Shown here: positions 43,501 to 51,774 of the stretch, piece after piece | How positions within the stretch are numbered: the stretch's first letter is position 1 | Layout of the letters: each line of letters opens with the position of its first letter | The notes under the pieces: generated by a model | Database searches by the model: none | Seen by the model: the letters and a program-made list of their open reading frames with translations, nothing else | What the model was told of the DNA's origin: nothing | Position numbers and translations under genes: made by a program | NCBI GenBank assembly: GCA_965216885.1 | Contig: OZ244208.1 | Coordinates: forward strand, 248,001-312,000 | Length of the DNA stretch: 64,000 nt | Source: CAYNJG01 sp965216885 | GTDB taxonomy: Bacteria > Planctomycetota > Planctomycetia > Pirellulales > Pirellulaceae | Direction: 5' to 3'

Positions 43501-44004
43501 GATCCGTTGTTGGCGGTCTTCGACGCTCCGATTCCGATTAGCACGCGGGGTAATCGCCTTGTCACCAACGTCCCGGCACAGGCCTTGTCGATGATGAACA
43601 ACGATTACGTGCATGATCTTGCTCGAGCGTTTGCCGGGCGAGTAAAACGACAGTCTTCTGATCAGGGACAACGCATTGTTCGTATGTTTGAGCTCGGTCT
43701 GGGACGCAAGCCGTTCGCCAAAGAAGTGGAGCGAGCCAAGAGTTTTCTCGCCGCGGCCTCCAGTCCGGATTTCAGGCGACGGAACCGCGGGCCGATTGAA
43801 CGCGAGGTTGAACAGTGGAACGAGAACCTGCGTGAGTTCCTGGAAGCGGCTGAAGAAGAGCAGTTGGAGTCCGAAGAAATAGCCGAAAGACAGGAAGAGA
43901 TTGAGCACGAGATTAAGGAGCTGCGACAGGCGGCAGAGCAGGATGAATGGTATGAACTTGCGCTGGCCGTGTTTAGCATGAAGGAGTTCATATATCTTCC
44001 CTGA
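40558..44004 (+). CDS. PSD1-type protein: planctomycete cytochrome C, DUF1549, DUF1553
   Basis: A 1148-residue exported protein. The start MVRHQQVLILFRILVGVLLP is set by GGGAG; a signal peptide ends at VVWAQ. Residues 30-125 are PSCyt1 with CYRCH (Cys47-His51). Residues about 175-390 are DUF1549 with a second CARCHNHKFDP (Cys365-His369). Residues about 440-465 are a Glu/Asp-rich insert (EEHEEDEAEEHEEEDEVDAA). Residues about 850-1100 are DUF1553 (ANPLTSRVIVNRIWHHTFGR, LRRLEAEAIRDTMLLAAGRL). The C-terminus is again acidic. These proteins pair with DUF1501 proteins in planctomycetes; their substrate is unknown. Confidence 0.9.
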   Translation: MVRHQQVLILFRILVGVLLPGAVVWAQSAVEVEYFETHVRPVLADKCYRCHGEDPAEIEGGLNLTYRDGLRSGGERGPAIAPPDVDASLLVKALRYDDELQMPPDGKLPADVIARFEKWVAMGAPDPRDSPSGNSAADDERTWQSVLEERKKWWSFQPIRDHKPPRVALAEFNHNPVDQFVAAKWKEQGLTAAPIADPRTLVRRLSYVLTGLPPSVEETRAFISAAKVDPQAAVDSTVNRLLDSPRFGERWARHWMDWIRYAETHGSEGDPLIPNAWRFRDYLIRALNADVPYDQLVREHLVGDALETPRINHELGLNESAIGTSQYRFVQHAYSPTDALDEQVRFTENQIDVISKAFLGVTVACARCHNHKFDPISQTDFYALYGIMASSRPAVITIDSAERQEMHKERLAALKPQIRKVVADAWLTAVDRVPEKLLEPDELWRKVIEQLEVEEEEHEEDEAEEHEEEDEVDAAENYREGRAWRNERDPLYVWRELHQQAADRFTPKWTSLFHQWQSSKKRVASISESASQARWDLTNNDFKQWHTHGNGITASPSAAGEFTVQLEEDDRIIANILPAGIYSHTLSDKHSGVLASPRFRARHSKVFVRIAGNQSIARYVVQNYPLIGETYPVTVVEEGNWRWHEWDAGYWDGDHLHIEVTTASDQPVHEEYQRERSWFGVSQAIVVEDGQPEPRDEIAYFISPLFDGVKPPRSSSALAKHYATTLRECIVAWRDETMSDSQALFLDYFVSEGLLPNDIELVPQAKALLAEYRRLEEEIPVPTRIPSVMECNSFDQPLFVRGDHHKPSEPVKRRFLEAIDREPYDSVDAGRRDLAESIVDSANPLTSRVIVNRIWHHTFGRGLVPTTDNFGQLGEQPSHPELLDYLATRFVRESWSIKKLLRLLTTSRTFQLASSPSSVATTLDPANQFLSHASLRRLEAEAIRDTMLLAAGRLDLEPFGEPVDGVENRRSVYVQVSRNNPDPLLAVFDAPIPISTRGNRLVTNVPAQALSMMNNDYVHDLARAFAGRVKRQSSDQGQRIVRMFELGLGRKPFAKEVERAKSFLAAASSPDFRRRNRGPIEREVEQWNENLREFLEAAEEEQLESEEIAERQEEIEHEIKELRQAAEQDEWYELALAVFSMKEFIYLP

Positions 44005-44071
44005 CCGAATTGCCAAACGGCGAGCAACCGTACTCGATAAATCCAACGAACCCAATCACCATCAAGCCGAC

Positions 44072-44141
44072 GAGTAGCGAGTAGCGAGTAGCGAGTAGCG
44101 AGTAGCGAGTAGCGAGTAGCGAGTAGCGAGTAGCGACTAGC
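44072..44141 (+). repeat. 7-bp tandem repeat (GAGTAGC)n
   Basis: Nine perfect GAGTAGC units (44072-44134) and at least one GACTAGC unit, in the 176-base gap between the PSD1 and DUF1501 genes. The array precedes the DUF1501 start by 40 bases, so its length could affect spacing of expression signals or simply be slippage-prone spacer. Confidence 0.9.
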
Positions 44142-44180
44142 GACTGACGACTGCCAACTGCCAACTAAATCATCTCCACC

Positions 44181-45566
44181 ATGAACAACTTCCCCTCCAT
44201 CACCCGTCGCGACATGCTCAACCGCTGCTCCACCGGTTTCGGTGCCGTCGCGTTGGCGGGGCTCCAGTCGCGGGTCGATGCGGCGACTTCGCCTGCGTTG
44301 CATTTCCCGCCGCGGGCAAAGCACGTGATTTTCTGCTTCATGGCGGGCGGCGTGTCGCATATCGACTCGTTCGATCCGAAACCGCGACTGAATCGCGAGC
44401 ACGGCAAACCGATGCCGATGAAAATCGAACGGACGCAGTTCAACAAGAACGGTGACATCTTCGGTTCTCCCTTTCCCTTCACTCGCCACGGCGAAAGCGG
44501 CATCCCGGTCAGCTCGTTGTTTCCACACATCGCAAGGCACGTCGATGACATGGCCGTCATCCGGTCGATGACCAGTCCTGTGAACGAGCACGCCTCGGGT
44601 GCTTACTTCTTTCATACGGGCTTTCCCAATCTTGGGCATCCGAGCGCCGGAGCGTGGGCGAGTTATGGTCTGGGCTCGTCGAACGACACACTTCCCGCGT
44701 TCGTGGTGCTGCAAAAGAAAGGTACGGAGGAACTGATTGGCGGTCTGGGTGTATTTGGGAACGGCTATCTGCCGGCCCAGCATCAGGCTTCGGTGTTGAA
44801 CCCCGACGAGCAGGAAGTCGTCCGGAATCTGAAGAGTCTCGAAGCGTTAGAGAATCAGCGCCAACGCCTCGACTTTGTGCGTTCCTTCGACAATAAGTTT
44901 CTGGCCGAGAACGGGCATGACAGCGAAGTCGAGGCCGCGATCCGAAACTACGAGACGGCCTTTCGGATGCAGACGGCCGTACCGGAGTTGTGCGACCTGA
45001 GCAGCGAAACGCAAGCGACGAAGCGATTGTATGGTCTTGATCACCCGAAGGAGAATACGCGGAACTACGGGAGGCAGTGTTTGCTGGCCCGACGACTGGT
45101 TGAGCGAGGTGTGCGCTTCATCGAGATTTCGTGCATGGGTGACCTTTGGGACCACCATGGCAACCTGAAAGGCGGCCACGAATCGATGTCGCTGCAAGTC
45201 GATCAGCCGATTGGTGGCTTGCTCACGGACCTGAAATCGCGTGGGCTTCTGGATGAAACGTTGGTCATCTTCGCCAGTGAGTTTGGAAGAACTCCTTTTT
45301 CTCAGGGCACCGACGGCCGCGATCACAATCCTTTTGGCTTTTCGATCTGGATGGCGGGCGGCGGAATCAAGGGCGGGACGATACACGGTAAGACGGACGA
45401 GTACGGCTATCACGTAGTCGAAGACCGCAGCACGGTTTACGACGTCTGGGCGACGGCTTTGTATTTACTCGGCATCGATCACGAGCAGTTAACGTTCCGC
45501 CATGGTGGTCGCGATCTTCGGTTGACCGATGTGCATGGCAACGTGCTTCGCCAGGTCGTGGCATAG
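44181..45566 (+). CDS. DUF1501 (sulfatase-fold) Tat-exported protein
   Basis: A 461-residue protein opening with a Tat signal (SITRRDMLNRCSTGFGAVAL). The body matches DUF1501: KHVIFCFMAGGVSHIDSFDP, SSLFPHIARHVDDMAVIRSM, ASGAYFFHTGFPNLGHPSAG, YGRQCLLARRLVERGVRFIE, VIFASEFGRTPFSQGTDGRD and a final YHVVEDRSTVYDVWATALYL. The fold belongs to the alkaline phosphatase/sulfatase superfamily; activity is not established. It follows the PSD1 gene, the usual neighbour. Confidence 0.9.
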   Translation: MNNFPSITRRDMLNRCSTGFGAVALAGLQSRVDAATSPALHFPPRAKHVIFCFMAGGVSHIDSFDPKPRLNREHGKPMPMKIERTQFNKNGDIFGSPFPFTRHGESGIPVSSLFPHIARHVDDMAVIRSMTSPVNEHASGAYFFHTGFPNLGHPSAGAWASYGLGSSNDTLPAFVVLQKKGTEELIGGLGVFGNGYLPAQHQASVLNPDEQEVVRNLKSLEALENQRQRLDFVRSFDNKFLAENGHDSEVEAAIRNYETAFRMQTAVPELCDLSSETQATKRLYGLDHPKENTRNYGRQCLLARRLVERGVRFIEISCMGDLWDHHGNLKGGHESMSLQVDQPIGGLLTDLKSRGLLDETLVIFASEFGRTPFSQGTDGRDHNPFGFSIWMAGGGIKGGTIHGKTDEYGYHVVEDRSTVYDVWATALYLLGIDHEQLTFRHGGRDLRLTDVHGNVLRQVVA

Positions 45567-45591
45567 GCTTCCGGCCTGTCAGGCAGTGCCA

Positions 45592-48033
45592 CTATTTCGG
45601 TTTTCGAAGCAGCAGGTAGGTCATCAGGTCGCGCAGCTCGTTTTTCGTCAGCTGCTTGTCAAGTCCTGCCGGCATTGGTGAGATTTTCATTGGCGCTACT
45701 GCCTCGATCTCGCTCTTTTTGAGTTTTGCCAACACGCCGCTCGCCGGAACGATGTGCAGTTCGTCCTCCGTCTCTGCGACTCGCGTTCCGGAAACCGTCC
45801 GGCCGTCATCCAGCAGGACGTTGTAGCCGATGGCGTCGGGGTTGATCGTTGCACTCGGATCAACGACATCACGCAACACGCCGGCGTAGTCGCGATGAAT
45901 CAGATTGTCGAGGTCGGGGCCGACGCGATTGCCTTCTTTGCTCTTCATGTGACACTTTGAACAGTTGGCTTTTCCAACAAACAGATCATGGCCTGCCTTC
46001 CAGTCGCCGTCGGCAATCTCCGGGATTTCCTCACGCTGAATGGCTGGCGGAGTCGGAGTGGCAAAGGGCATCAGGAACCGGCCCGTCGGGAGCGCCCGGG
46101 GACGTGCGTCACGCGAAGTGGAGAACGAAACTTCCAGCGAAGTGACGGGCGTTGCCACGGTGATCGCGAGCGGCTGCCATTTGTTCTTTGCCAGATCGTC
46201 GACAGTGAGATGTGACTCGTGATCGTTGATTCGACGGACGCTCGCACCCTGGGCCTGGATTGCCAGTTCGGAGTCGCTCTTGAAGACGATCGTTGCGGAC
46301 TCCGATTCTTGGGTGTAGCCCAACTCGGCATTCGGCTGAGTTGCCGGTTGCAAAAGGTTCCACAGGTTCAGTTGTGTTTCAAAATCCAGTTGGCCCGAGG
46401 ATGTAACGTGCTTCCACAGATGGTCGTGCGTTGCACTGGCCTCGGTGAACGATCGAGCGGCCACCAGGTCCGCATGAGGCAACCAACCCGACCAGTTTCC
46501 ATCCTGCCCTCGCCACTTTACCGCCAAGCCGGATAAGCCATGTGCCACGTCGCACAGCTCCGGTACCGTGACGGCATAGTTGAATGCTTCCGTTCGCGGT
46601 GCCGACGTGATAACGAGGTGGCGACCGTCTTCAGAGAGTTTGGCGGTACGAGTTGGAATCTCCTTGCGTGACTGAGCCTGTTGGTAGCCGACGATGGTGT
46701 ACGAAGGTCGCATCCGTTCCAGCCGATCCGCCGCCTGAACGTAGTGACCGGTTTCAATGCGGGTTTCGTCCATGCTGCTGGCCCATTGCCCGGCATCCAG
46801 CGGATGGTCGAACGCAATGACGCTTGTGGTTTCGCTTTCGGCCCAGGCAAGCACCGGCAGTGGAGCTTCCGGTTCGGTGTAGCTGATCTTGAAGATGCGT
46901 CCCTTGCCGGCGGGACCATTTCCCCAATCGGGTTTTCCGGTATGGCAGCAGACTGCAAGGTCACCATCGGGCGAAATTGCGCAATCCACGATGAGCAAGT
47001 CCATCGAGGCAACAAGTTGATTGGTCGCGACGTAGCCCGCAGTTGTCTTCGCCAGTTTCGTGCGCCACAGTTTGCCGCGCGATTCGCCGGTGACGATCGC
47101 ATCGTCTTCCCAGAATTTCGGGCCAAAACGACCTCGGCCCACCTCCGGTGTATTGAAGCGAAAACCGCAGGTACTTTGATGTTGAGGAGCGTAGTCCCAG
47201 ACACTTGGTTCATCGATGACATCGGGGAGATGTTCGGGATGACGTGGTGGGAAGCCATAGTGCCGTCCCGGCTGCACATGCAGGAGTTCATCAAACGGGT
47301 TCCCGTTGGGCACCCATGTCGCGCCCTCCTGGTCGGTTGCGAACAGGTCTCCCCGCTTGTTGAACTGCATGGACATCACGTACCGCAATCCCGAGGCAAG
47401 CTGCTCGATTTCACCGTCGGCATCCAACCGCAACAGACAGCCGCGTCGCCTGTCGGTCGAGTAATGACGCTGTCCATTTTTGTCATGCCAATAGGCATTG
47501 TTGAAGCCAGCATTGCCCATCGTGATGTACCACGCTCCGTTGGGTCCCAATGCGAGTGCCATCGCGCCATCGACGCGGCGATGATGGAGGTAGGGCGCCT
47601 TCGCCAATTCCGGATCATCGAAGCCCTTGAAGACGGTTTCTCGTTTGTCCGGAACTGAATCGCCATTCGTGTCCCGGAAGCGGACGATCTCGTCGGCAAG
47701 CACAAAGTGAGGCTCGCCGTCCTTCACAACGATCCCCAGCGGATAGTTGGCACTGGTGTCGGGGGAGAATGTATCGACTTTGTCTTCGAGACCGTCGTTG
47801 TTCGTATCACGCAGCAGATGAAAGCGACCATCGTAGCCGCCAGCGTAGAGTCGCCCGTCCTTCGCGTATTCAATGTTATTGAGACTGGTCAGGTCGATCG
47901 GGAGCTCACGCACGGTAAAGCCCGGCATCAACATTTTGGGAGCTCGCGTTTCGTCGGCGTGTGACGGGAGCGAATCAACGCTGACCAGCAGAGTAAGGGC
48001 CAGCAGAGCAAGGACGAACTGGGGTCGATACAT
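45592..48033 (-). CDS. PVC-type propeller protein with c-type haem-binding domain
   Basis: An 813-residue exported protein. GGGAG six bases before MYRPQFVLALLALTLLVSVD sets the start; the open frame extends further. Residues 35-380 form a glucose-dehydrogenase-like propeller (SLNNIEYAKDGRLYAGGYDG, DTNNDGLEDKVDTF, GLRYVMSMQFNKRGDLFATD). A beta-sandwich middle follows. The C-terminal haem domain has CSKCH (Cys691-His695) and GPDLDNLIHRDYAGVLRDVV. This architecture (dehydrogenase-like propeller plus haem) is common in Planctomycetes and Verrucomicrobia. It lies downstream of the sialidase on the same strand. Confidence 0.85.
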   Translation of the reverse strand: MYRPQFVLALLALTLLVSVDSLPSHADETRAPKMLMPGFTVRELPIDLTSLNNIEYAKDGRLYAGGYDGRFHLLRDTNNDGLEDKVDTFSPDTSANYPLGIVVKDGEPHFVLADEIVRFRDTNGDSVPDKRETVFKGFDDPELAKAPYLHHRRVDGAMALALGPNGAWYITMGNAGFNNAYWHDKNGQRHYSTDRRRGCLLRLDADGEIEQLASGLRYVMSMQFNKRGDLFATDQEGATWVPNGNPFDELLHVQPGRHYGFPPRHPEHLPDVIDEPSVWDYAPQHQSTCGFRFNTPEVGRGRFGPKFWEDDAIVTGESRGKLWRTKLAKTTAGYVATNQLVASMDLLIVDCAISPDGDLAVCCHTGKPDWGNGPAGKGRIFKISYTEPEAPLPVLAWAESETTSVIAFDHPLDAGQWASSMDETRIETGHYVQAADRLERMRPSYTIVGYQQAQSRKEIPTRTAKLSEDGRHLVITSAPRTEAFNYAVTVPELCDVAHGLSGLAVKWRGQDGNWSGWLPHADLVAARSFTEASATHDHLWKHVTSSGQLDFETQLNLWNLLQPATQPNAELGYTQESESATIVFKSDSELAIQAQGASVRRINDHESHLTVDDLAKNKWQPLAITVATPVTSLEVSFSTSRDARPRALPTGRFLMPFATPTPPAIQREEIPEIADGDWKAGHDLFVGKANCSKCHMKSKEGNRVGPDLDNLIHRDYAGVLRDVVDPSATINPDAIGYNVLLDDGRTVSGTRVAETEDELHIVPASGVLAKLKKSEIEAVAPMKISPMPAGLDKQLTKNELRDLMTYLLLRKPK

Positions 48034-48048
48034 TTTGTCTCCCATTAG

Positions 48049-48111
48049 GATAGCCTTCCAGTCGGTAATTCCATGATCTGTTTTTGCAACTCGACAGGCT
48101 GGAAGCCTATC
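48049..48111. repeat. Dispersed intergenic palindrome, copy 3
   Basis: Left arm GATAGCCTTCCAGTC and right arm GACAGGCTGGAAGCCTATC fold into an imperfect hairpin with a loop of about 30 bases between the sialidase stop and the propeller gene. It could lower read-through between the two genes. Confidence 0.6.
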
Positions 48112-49345
48112 TTGCCAGGTACTCCGGCATGTGTCCGTCGCCCGTTCCTTGACCTGCAATCAACCACGAAAGGTTGAAACGCGCGACGAGGGAACCGTCT
48201 GGCGGAATGAACAGATCGGCTCGGCCAACCGGGTCGTTGTAATCTTTGCCTCCGTCGTAGTGGATGTAAATCCAACCTTCACTGGGAGTACCCGGGCGAC
48301 CGGCTGCGAGAGACGAATAGCCGCTTGGACCGCCGTACACCAGTCGTTTGACCGGCCAGGTCTTTCCGCCATCGAAACTCGCCCAAACCGTAATGCGATT
48401 TCGGTCAAACGTATAAGTGTCGACATTGCTGTAGATCAAAATATCTTTGCCTTCGATCGGCAGTCGAACAAGTCCGCCAAGGCATCCCTCCGCTCGGCCC
48501 TGCTGTCCATCGGGTAGCGCTTCGACGACCTCCCAGTCTCGCCAGGTGTGTCCGCCGTCGTTGCTGCGCGCGGCGCGTCGTCGTCGGTTCTGCGGTCGTT
48601 CCGGCCAGTGCATGCGGGAACTGTAGTAGACCTGGCCGTCCGAGAGTTCAGCGATGGCCGCTTCGCCCGTACCTTTCTCTGGAAACGGCTCACTTGTCGT
48701 CCATGTCTTGCCGCCATCGTCACTGTAGACCGCGGTCGTATACATGTTGGCATATACGTCGCTCTTGTTCTTGCCGGCGTACCATCGCGCCGCCCGTAGC
48801 AGTCTGCCCTTATGTTCCCCGTGGCGCAAGGTAATGCCGTGTTCGTTCATGTGCATCGACGGCACATTGCCTCGGCTATCCGGCTTGATGACAGTGCCCG
48901 CCTGTGCCGCCCACATCTTGCCGTGGTCCTTGCTGCGGTAGATGGTGAGCGGAGCGGGCGGATGTTGGTCTTCGACAAAAGCGAGGATGTCGCCGGTGGT
49001 CTCGTCGACAATCGTTCCGCCGCCCTGGAATCCGGGCTCGGCGATGATGATTTCTTTGCCCCATGTCCGGCCGCCATCTTCGCTGCGCCGCAAAGCGACA
49101 TGGCGGCGATTGCTGTCGAATGGCTCTCCGCCACTGAATGCTCTTCCATACGTCGCCACAACAGAACCATCCATTGCCACGACGACGTTGGGCCAGATCT
49201 GGCTGTGTTTGTGTCGTACGAGCTGTTGCGATTCGATCGTCGGCTTTCCCAGAAACGGTGCGATCGTACCTTCCGGAGAAACTCCCAGGGCATCGGGCGC
49301 GATGGCGATTAAGGCAGCGGCAACCAGTATGATGACACGAGTCAT
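48107..49345 (-). CDS. Exo-alpha-sialidase-like BNR-repeat protein
   Basis: A 412-residue exported protein (signal MTRVIILVAAALIAIAPDAL). Five Asp-box (BNR) repeats are visible: RSEDGGRTWG, RSKDHGKMWA, YSDDGGKTWT, RSNDGGHTWR and ASFDGGKTWP. The Arg-rich stretches RHKHSQIWPN, LRAARWYAG and EGCLGGLVRLP fit catalytic regions of GH33-type sialidases or related planctomycete BNR proteins. GAAGGGAA precedes the ATG. Whether the substrate is sialic acid is not shown. It is paired with the propeller/haem protein downstream. Confidence 0.8.
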   Translation of the reverse strand: MTRVIILVAAALIAIAPDALGVSPEGTIAPFLGKPTIESQQLVRHKHSQIWPNVVVAMDGSVVATYGRAFSGGEPFDSNRRHVALRRSEDGGRTWGKEIIIAEPGFQGGGTIVDETTGDILAFVEDQHPPAPLTIYRSKDHGKMWAAQAGTVIKPDSRGNVPSMHMNEHGITLRHGEHKGRLLRAARWYAGKNKSDVYANMYTTAVYSDDGGKTWTTSEPFPEKGTGEAAIAELSDGQVYYSSRMHWPERPQNRRRRAARSNDGGHTWRDWEVVEALPDGQQGRAEGCLGGLVRLPIEGKDILIYSNVDTYTFDRNRITVWASFDGGKTWPVKRLVYGGPSGYSSLAAGRPGTPSEGWIYIHYDGGKDYNDPVGRADLFIPPDGSLVARFNLSWLIAGQGTGDGHMPEYLAR

Positions 49346-49499
49346 TTATTTTCCCTTCAGGCGATATTGGGAACTAGTTTAGCAGCATCCGGGTTGCGGT
49401 TTCCGAACCCGTTTCCCAATTTGCAGGCGATTAACACCGGCGCGTTGTCGCTGGGGCACGCCGCTTTGAAACTGGACCCAGAAAGTTGAAACGCAGGAA

Positions 49500-50006
49500 A
49501 TGCAGGTCGTAGCGTATTCTGAAACGGAAAGACCGTGGTTTCGGTGGTTCTTCGTGATACCGCTGCTATTTTGCGCAGTGGTGTATTCCTTTTGGGGATG
49601 GGAACTTTTTAGAAAAGGCTGGATGCAAGGTGACGTGATCCCATTCTTTGTGACGCTCGTTCCAACCTTCGCCATTCTGAGTTCGCTTGTATGGTCATGT
49701 TCGAAGTATTCTGTATGTGACGATGGCCTTGGGTTGGAATTCGGTTTCAATGGTTGGTGGAGGAAACGCTTTATCTATTCCGACATCACCGAGGTCCGTC
49801 AGGTAGAAATTCGTTGGCAGAACTGGGGAGGGTTCGGTTGGCGATGGCGTCCTGGTCGGATTGGTTACATCGTTCGCAGTGGACCGGGCGTCCAGGTCAC
49901 GACGCATCGATCTGGCCGCTCATACACTTTCAACTGTCGTGATTGCGCTTCATTGTTGAACGGGCTTGGCAAGGCGGGCGTACGAATCGTTCGGGAGGTG
50001 AAGTAA
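49500..50006 (+). CDS. Hypothetical membrane protein with PH-like domain
   Basis: A 168-residue protein with two helices (RWFFVIPLLFCAVVYSFWGW, VIPFFVTLVPTFAILSSLVW) and a C-terminal domain rich in Trp and basic residues (SDITEVRQVEIRWQNWGGFG, IGYIVRSGPGVQVTTHRSGR). It resembles bacterial PH-domain membrane proteins. AGGA precedes the ATG. It is divergent from the sialidase gene. Confidence 0.6.
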   Translation: MQVVAYSETERPWFRWFFVIPLLFCAVVYSFWGWELFRKGWMQGDVIPFFVTLVPTFAILSSLVWSCSKYSVCDDGLGLEFGFNGWWRKRFIYSDITEVRQVEIRWQNWGGFGWRWRPGRIGYIVRSGPGVQVTTHRSGRSYTFNCRDCASLLNGLGKAGVRIVREVK

Positions 50007-50225
50007 CGTCCGGCGGTGTGTCTGACGGCAGCATTCGCCGTCGGCGGTGTGCGGAGTCATTTCCGCTCGACTACAATCCACTCGACTCTACCGAGTTGCC
50101 AAACAGCGGAACAACAAGGAATGATTCGCGCAATCCCGTTCTGCGTTGGCCGTCCGTTTTTCCAGGGCGTGTCTGCAGCGACGCGTCCGCCACCTACCGA
50201 TATTCCCTTACCAATCGAGATTACC

Positions 50226-50876
50226 ATGGTACGACTGCCTGTCTTGTTGATGACAATCATCTACGCAATGCCGGTTGCGGCGGCAGACAAATACGAAGCG
50301 AACTTTGGCAAGAAGCTGGACGAGAAGTGGAGCTTCATTCGAGAAGACAAAGCTGATTGGCGATTGAAAGATGGCAACTTGCAGTTGTTGGCTCAGCCTT
50401 CGAATATCTGGGGCAAGAAGAACGAGGGGACCGAGAATTTTCTGTTGCGTCCCCTGCCAGGAAAAACGTTCACGGTTGAAGTGACGGTCGACTTCACTCC
50501 CGAGAACAACTACGAGCAGGCGGGGATCATGATTTACCGCGACGATGACAACTACATCAAGTTCGATCGCGAGTTGGTGAAGAAAAAACAGTCATGCACT
50601 CTGGTTCTGGAAAGCGAAGCCAAACCTCGAGCTGTGAAAATGACTCCGTTTCGTGACGGACCGTTGCAACTGCGTCTGGTGATCGACAATGGAAAAGTGA
50701 TCGCACAGATTAAATCGCCGAAAGACAAAACGTGGACGGACCACGGCCATACGACACTCCCTGGTCGCGTGGACAAGCTCGGAGTTGGACTCTTTGCGCT
50801 TAACGGAGACAAGGATGAGCCTCGCTGGGCGACCTTCAAGAAATTCTCGCTGACGACTGGCGGCAAGGACAAATAG
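50226..50876 (+). CDS. Exported concanavalin-like lectin-fold protein (DUF1349 type)
   Basis: A 216-residue protein with a signal peptide (MVRLPVLLMTIIYAMPVAAA) and a beta-sandwich matching the xylosidase C-terminal/DUF1349 fold: KLDEKWSFIREDKADWRLKD, LLRPLPGKTFTVEVTVDFTP, YEQAGIMIYRDDDNYIKFDR, KLGVGLFALNGDKDEPRWAT. Such domains bind or sense polysaccharides. The open frame extends 70 codons upstream but without a signal or ribosome site. Confidence 0.75.
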   Translation: MVRLPVLLMTIIYAMPVAAADKYEANFGKKLDEKWSFIREDKADWRLKDGNLQLLAQPSNIWGKKNEGTENFLLRPLPGKTFTVEVTVDFTPENNYEQAGIMIYRDDDNYIKFDRELVKKKQSCTLVLESEAKPRAVKMTPFRDGPLQLRLVIDNGKVIAQIKSPKDKTWTDHGHTTLPGRVDKLGVGLFALNGDKDEPRWATFKKFSLTTGGKDK

Positions 50877-50971
50877 ACTTCAGGATTCCCGGGCGTCATT
50901 TCAGCGAGTACTACAGATTCGAGATCGCCTGGCGACTATTGGATGAAGAGCCGAATTCGCCTGGTAGAAAC

Positions 50972-51736
50972 ATGGGGTACGACAAGCCGGAGATGAGCGG
51001 TGAAGAAACTTCACTCCGTGTGCTGACCTACAACATTCACAAGGGGATTGGCGGGCTGGATCGCCGCTATCGACCGGAGCGCATCGTTGAGGTGATCTCC
51101 GCACAGTCGCCCGATATTGTGCTGCTGCAGGAAGTGGATGAGGGCGTGCCTCGATCGAATGGGCACTTTCAGGCAGAGATGCTCGCGGAAGAACTGGGGC
51201 TCGGGCATTGGGCGTTTCAACGCAATGTTCGTTTGACGCACGGTTGCTACGGCAATGCCATTCTCAGTCGTCTTCCACTTGCGGATGTGGAAGAGTTGGA
51301 TCTGACGATACCGCTGAAGAAGAAGCGAGGATGTCTGATGGCTCATTGTCGCCTGACGATCGGAGCCCATCATCGAACGCTGCTTGTTGCCAACCTGCAC
51401 CTTGGTCTTGCGGGGTTCGAACGAAAGATGCAGCTCAATCGTCTTCTTCAAAGCGGTACCGTGAAGCGTACGCATGCCGAAACGCCGGCCATCATTGGCG
51501 GTGACTTCAATGATGTCTGGAGTTCGCTTGGTCGCAAGGTCATGAAACCCGTTGGGTTCCTGCCGGCCAGCCAGGACATCAAAACGTTTCCCGCAGCGAT
51601 GCCGATGCGAGCCCTGGACAACATCTACTACCGAGGTGATATCAAACTAAAGCACGCGTTTTCGGGACATTCGAAAGTGGCGAAAGCGGCGTCGGACCAT
51701 TTGCCGCTGGTCGCCGACTTTGTCGTTCGCAGCTAG
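50972..51736 (+). CDS. Endonuclease/exonuclease/phosphatase-family protein
   Basis: A 254-residue protein of the EEP fold: LRVLTYNIHKGIGGLDRRYR, PDIVLLQEVDEGV, GNAILSRLPL, LVANLHLGLAG, IIGGDFNDVWS and SDHLPLVADF hold the metal and catalytic residues (Asn, Glu, His, Asp/Asn, final Asp-His). The start is uncertain (50939, 50972 or 50993). It sits next to a convergent phospholipase D-type synthase, a pairing often seen for EEP proteins of this kind. Substrate (DNA, phospholipid or nucleotide) is open. Confidence 0.8.
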   Translation: MGYDKPEMSGEETSLRVLTYNIHKGIGGLDRRYRPERIVEVISAQSPDIVLLQEVDEGVPRSNGHFQAEMLAEELGLGHWAFQRNVRLTHGCYGNAILSRLPLADVEELDLTIPLKKKRGCLMAHCRLTIGAHHRTLLVANLHLGLAGFERKMQLNRLLQSGTVKRTHAETPAIIGGDFNDVWSSLGRKVMKPVGFLPASQDIKTFPAAMPMRALDNIYYRGDIKLKHAFSGHSKVAKAASDHLPLVADFVVRS

Positions 51737-51774
51737 TCAGCGTAGTTGAATGTGCCCGATGAGAGACGTTCGAA

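Noticed and set aside
44072..44141. CRISPR or iteron array
   Set aside because: A 7-bp unit with no spacers and no initiator nearby; a simple tandem repeat.
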